From the NCBI GenBank assembly GCA_030613505.1, contig JAUWLW010000010.1:1-64000 (forward strand): a stretch of 64,000 nt of DNA. Reading direction: 5' to 3'. Below the pieces are notes generated by a model that had not been told where the DNA came from, ran no database searches, and was given only the letters and a program-made list of their open reading frames with translations. Within the stretch, counting starts at the first letter, position 1; every line of letters begins with the position of its first letter. This DNA is from Candidatus Zixiibacteriota bacterium (GTDB taxonomy: Bacteria > RBG-13-66-14 > B26-G2 > WVWN01). Positions 61,128 through 64,000 of the stretch are shown piece by piece. The position numbers and the translations under genes were made by a program.

Positions 61128-62006
61128 TTATTTTATCGCAGCGCGTCTTTCCCGGACGCCGAGGCGCGCCTTCATCCGCGCCACGAGCTCGTACGGGATC
61201 TTGAGGTCGCCGCGGCCTATGCCGAGCTCTACGCCGGGCTTGGCCGCGCCGTGGAAGTCGGTGCCGCCGCTGGCCAGCAGGTCGTACTCGTCGACTAGGC
61301 GCCTCAGGAACGCGGTGTCGGTCGGCAGGTTATCGGAGTAGTAAACTTCGACGCCGTCGAGGCCGGCGCGGGCGAGCTTGAAGACCATACTCTCCAAAAT
61401 GCGGGGCGGGAGCGCGTAGACGCCGGGGTGCGCCAGGAAGGCCAAGCCGCCGGCGCCGTGGATCAGCGCGACGCCCTCCTCGGCGGCGATGCGCCGCCGG
61501 CCTACGTACGCCGGCTTGTTGTGGGCGAGGTACTTTTCGAACGCCTCCTGGAAATCGGCGACGTATCCCTTCTCCACCATCACTTCCGCGATATGGGGCC
61601 TGCCCACGGTTTTGCCGCCGGCTTTGGCCGCAACCTCTTCGATCTCGAGGGAAATCCCGAGCTCGGCGAGCTTCGCCAGTATCTTGGGATTGCGGCGCTT
61701 GCGGTATTCCCGCACGTCGGCCAGCGCCTCCACCAACCCGTCGTTCGTTGGGTCGATGAAAAGGCCCACGATGTGGACGTTGGTGGGCGTGAAATCGCAG
61801 CTTATCTCGACGCCCGGGATAACCTCCAGGCCCTGTTGGGCGCCCTCGGCGAAGGCCTCGGCGTTGCCGTCCACGCCGTCGTGGTCGGTAACGGCGATCG
61901 CCGCCAGGCCGACGTCGACGGCCTCCCATACGACTTCGGCGGGCTTCAACGAACCGTCCGAAAACGTGGTGTGGACGTGGAGGTCGACGTATTCGCAATC
62001 GGCCAT
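61128..62006 (-). CDS. PHP-domain metal-dependent phosphoesterase (YciV/RNase AM-like)
   Basis: A 292-residue PHP enzyme. Metal-site segments: DLHVHTTFSDGSLKP, AVTDHDGVDG, IPGVEISCDF, LAHPGVYAL and GGTDFHG. Family members hydrolyse phosphoesters such as 3',5'-nucleoside bisphosphate (pAp) or RNA 5' ends. ATG 62006 overlaps the stop of the APS kinase by one base (TGATG), so the two are translationally coupled. pAp is a by-product of PAPS use, so a link with APS kinase is plausible but not shown. Confidence 0.92.
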   Translation of the reverse strand: MADCEYVDLHVHTTFSDGSLKPAEVVWEAVDVGLAAIAVTDHDGVDGNAEAFAEGAQQGLEVIPGVEISCDFTPTNVHIVGLFIDPTNDGLVEALADVREYRKRRNPKILAKLAELGISLEIEEVAAKAGGKTVGRPHIAEVMVEKGYVADFQEAFEKYLAHNKPAYVGRRRIAAEEGVALIHGAGGLAFLAHPGVYALPPRILESMVFKLARAGLDGVEVYYSDNLPTDTAFLRRLVDEYDLLASGGTDFHGAAKPGVELGIGRGDLKIPYELVARMKARLGVRERRAAIK

Positions 62007-62614
62007 CACATGTAGCCAAGCGCCTCCAGGCGCTTGCGCACTTTCTCCTCCTCTTCTTCGGAGTAAACACCCTCCGTACCCGGCGCCGCGAGGTAGCCGA
62101 GCTCTTCCAGTTTCGCGACCACCTTGGCCGCGCTCTCCTCGGGCGTTTCGACGTCTGTATTACACACGACCTCCGGCGCCGTCGGTTCCTCGTACGGGTC
62201 CGAGACGCCGGTGAAGTTCTTGATCTCGCCCGCCAGCGCTTTCTTGTACAATCCCTTCACGTCGCGCTCCAACAGTACCTCGAGCGGGCATTTGCAGAAA
62301 ACTTCGACGAAGTCGCCGACCAGTTTGCGGTTTTCGCCGCGTATCTCGCGGTAGGGCGAGATGGCCGCGGCCACGGCGACGACGCCGTTGCGGCTGAGGA
62401 GGTGGCACACGAAGCCGATGCGGCGTATGTTGATGTCGCGATCTTCCTTGGAGAAGCCCAGGCCCTTGGAGAGGTTGGTGCGCACGACGTCGCCGTCGAG
62501 CACTTCCACCTTACGGCCGCGACGCCGGATTTCCTCTTCGACCAGCTTCGAGACGGTGGTTTTGCCCGAACCCGACAGGCCGGTGAACCAGACCGTGAAT
62601 CCTTTCTCTTCCAT
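62006..62614 (-). CDS. cysC: Adenylylsulfate (APS) kinase
   Basis: A 202-residue kinase converting APS to PAPS. P-loop GLSGSGKTT at about residue 13; [22 protein letters not shown] and [10 protein letters not shown] match CysC; the [12 protein letters not shown] block follows. The core ends at [11 protein letters not shown], where CysC proteins usually stop. A 25-residue extension then ends [15 protein letters not shown]. No sulfate adenylyltransferase or PAPS reductase is in the window. It is coupled to a PHP phosphoesterase that may act on pAp. Confidence 0.94.
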   Translation of the reverse strand: MEEKGFTVWFTGLSGSGKTTVSKLVEEEIRRRGRKVEVLDGDVVRTNLSKGLGFSKEDRDINIRRIGFVCHLLSRNGVVAVAAAISPYREIRGENRKLVGDFVEVFCKCPLEVLLERDVKGLYKKALAGEIKNFTGVSDPYEEPTAPEVVCNTDVETPEESAAKVVAKLEELGYLAAPGTEGVYSEEEEEKVRKRLEALGYM

Positions 62615-62686
62615 CCAATACTCCTGTGTATATTATAGCATAAACACTGTCGCCGGCGCAATCGCTTAACCGCGCCGGCGCGACGG

Positions 62687-63844
62687 TTACTTCTTCTTGA
62701 GCTGTAATATATTCCGGCTTATGACTATCTTTTGGATCTCGCTCGTCCCCTCGCCTATCTCGTCGAGCTTGACGTCGCGGTAGATGCGCTCCAGGGGATA
62801 GGATTTATCGTACCCCAGGCCACCGTGGACCTGTATGGCGTCGTAGGCGACCTCGCGGCCCACCTGCGCGGCGTAGTACTTCGCCATCGCCGCCTCGGTA
62901 GTGTACGGCAGGTCCGCGTCTTTGAGGGCACCGGCCGAATAGACCAAGAAACGCGCCGCCCGGATTTTAGTCGCCATCTCGGCGATCTTCCACTGTATGG
63001 CCTGCTTGGTACCGATGGGCTTGCCGAACTGGACGCGCGTCTCGGCGTGCTTGACGGCGAGATCGAGCGCGGCCTGGCCCAGCCCCAGCGCCATAGCGCC
63101 GATGCTGATGCGGCCCGCGTCGAGCGCCACCATGAACAATTTAAAACCTTCGTTGAGCTCGCCGAGCAGGTTCTGTTTGGGGACGCGGCAGTTCTCGAAA
63201 AATATCTCGCTGGTGTCCGAACCGCGCAGCCCCATCTTATTCTCCTTGCGGCCGTAGTTGAAACCGGGCGCATCCGGCGGGACGATTATGGAGCTCACGC
63301 CGCGGACCCCCTTGGACTTTTCGGGGTCGGTCCGCACCGTCGCGAAGCAAACGCAGGGCCAGTCGCGCTTGGTGTTCGTTATGAAGCACTTCTGGCCGTT
63401 GATAACCCACTCGTCGCCGTCGAGGACGGCGGTGGTCTTGGTGTTGCCGGCGTCGGAGCCGGCGCCCGGTTCGGTTAAGCCGAAGGAACCCAACAGCTCG
63501 CCCGAGGCGAACTTGGGCATGTATTCATTTATCTGCTCCTCCGTACCGTACTTCTGCAGCGGATAAGTAATAAGCGAACCTTGAACCGCGAGCAAGACGC
63601 CCACTGACCCGGACGCGCGCGATACCTCCTCCACCAAAACGGCGTAACGCACGGTATCCCAGCCGAGGCCGCCGTATTCGACCGGCGCGGTGGCGCCGAA
63701 CCAGCCTAACTCGCCGACGGCCTTCATAACGTCGTTGGGGATATGGTCGTCGGCGTCGACGGCGGCGGCATGGGGCGCGACTATCTCGTCAACTTTCGCC
63801 CTCACCTCGGCCCGAAAATCCTCGTATTCGATATAGTCCAACAC
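62687..63844 (-). CDS. Acyl-CoA dehydrogenase
   Basis: A 385-residue FAD-dependent acyl-CoA dehydrogenase. Motifs: GSFGLTEPGAGSD (FAD/substrate loop), GQKCFITN, RVQFGKPI, QVHGGLGYDKSYP and the C-terminal [18 protein letters not shown] with the catalytic Glu in the EGTSEIQ region. Start GTG 63844 with GAGAGGAT 7 bases upstream. It follows another acyl-CoA dehydrogenase with a 4-base gap. Acyl chain specificity is undetermined. Confidence 0.95.
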   Translation of the reverse strand: MLDYIEYEDFRAEVRAKVDEIVAPHAAAVDADDHIPNDVMKAVGELGWFGATAPVEYGGLGWDTVRYAVLVEEVSRASGSVGVLLAVQGSLITYPLQKYGTEEQINEYMPKFASGELLGSFGLTEPGAGSDAGNTKTTAVLDGDEWVINGQKCFITNTKRDWPCVCFATVRTDPEKSKGVRGVSSIIVPPDAPGFNYGRKENKMGLRGSDTSEIFFENCRVPKQNLLGELNEGFKLFMVALDAGRISIGAMALGLGQAALDLAVKHAETRVQFGKPIGTKQAIQWKIAEMATKIRAARFLVYSAGALKDADLPYTTEAAMAKYYAAQVGREVAYDAIQVHGGLGYDKSYPLERIYRDVKLDEIGEGTSEIQKIVISRNILQLKKK

Positions 63845-63848
63845 GGAT

Positions 63849-64000
63849 TTATCCTCTCAAAAGTTTGCCGGCTATAACCAACTTTTGTATCTCCGAGGTC
63901 CCTTCGTAAATTTCGGTTACGCGCGCGTCGCGGAAGAAACGTTCGACGGCGTAGTCCTTCATATAGCCGTAGCCGCCGTGGATCTGGACGCCGAGGTTGG
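63849..64000 (-). CDS. Acyl-CoA dehydrogenase, C-terminal part only
   Basis: The last 49 codons of a gene continuing beyond the right edge. [20 protein letters not shown] followed by [19 protein letters not shown] is the C-terminal signature of acyl-CoA dehydrogenases, with the catalytic-region EGTSEIQ motif. The stop is TAA at 63849. It is directly upstream of the complete dehydrogenase and probably co-transcribed. Confidence 0.93.
   Translation of the reverse strand, partial: NLGVQIHGGYGYMKDYAVERFFRDARVTEIYEGTSEIQKLVIAGKLLRG

Overview
This is 64 kb of GC-rich bacterial chromosome with tightly packed, strand-switching housekeeping and envelope genes. I see no rRNA, tRNA, CRISPR array, insertion sequence or prophage. 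The envelope is diderm: a BamA-type Omp85 protein and a TamB-like protein sit together, with an O-antigen ligase, two GT9 heptosyltransferase-like enzymes, several lipoproteins and many signal peptides. TTG/GTG starts, FlgD/T9SS-like C-terminal domains and families of secreted proteins of unknown function fit an uncultured candidate phylum better than a well-studied lineage; I would not name the phylum from this window.

Layout. 0-1.8 kb: Fe-S assembly cluster (Rrf2 regulator, IscU, ThiS-like, SufT/MIP18-like) without a cysteine desulfurase. 1.9-13.5 kb (minus): LPS-type glycosyl enzymes, a secreted M28 peptidase with an inserted beta-propeller, dnaE, a propeller lipoprotein, tyrS and a secreted lamin-tail protein. 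13.8-14.3 kb: a micro-operon of two tiny zinc ribbons. 14.6-23.4 kb (plus): guaB, a DUF4126 membrane protein that probably starts at ATT, two GT-C type membrane proteins, and an ECF sigma / anti-sigma / Spy-like operon. 23.4-30.5 kb (minus): bamA-tamB-trm112 and ispF-archease. 30.7-36.2 kb: secreted proteins sharing a short C-terminal tag. 36.3-43.7 kb: mixed small operons (DUF3343, CbiM-like, GT9, EndoIII-like, birA, mazG, two cyclophilins). 43.9-51.9 kb: an island bracketed by two TSUP exporters, with a small membrane protein, three ferritin-like genes behind a sigma-54 promoter, an NtrC/histidine-kinase pair and an Rrf2 regulator. 52.0-52.6 kb: twin small secreted proteins. 52.7-59.2 kb: an operon of three alkaline-phosphatase-superfamily enzymes, a small RHH-like protein and a membrane protein, behind a full-consensus promoter. 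59.3-61.1 kb: two paralogous zinc-ribbon/helical-repeat/membrane-anchor proteins. 61.1-64 kb (minus): acyl-CoA dehydrogenases, an APS kinase and a PHP phosphoesterase.

The most interesting points are these. (1) A C-terminal tag of the form P-(A/T)-S-(F/L)-G-R-(V/L)-(K/R)-A-L-(F/Y)-R ends five secreted proteins with unrelated bodies, including a cupredoxin; a sixth has a looser version. It looks like an undescribed sorting or anchoring signal. (2) The three ferritin-like proteins have lost most canonical metal-ligand histidines and sit behind a sigma-54 promoter next to an NtrC-type regulator. (3) The phosphodiesterase-superfamily operon encodes a possible envelope pathway of unknown substrate. 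(4) A promoter-to-terminator unit at 34.75-35.02 kb has no recognised product. Start codons were re-chosen where Shine-Dalgarno sequences or promoters argued for it.
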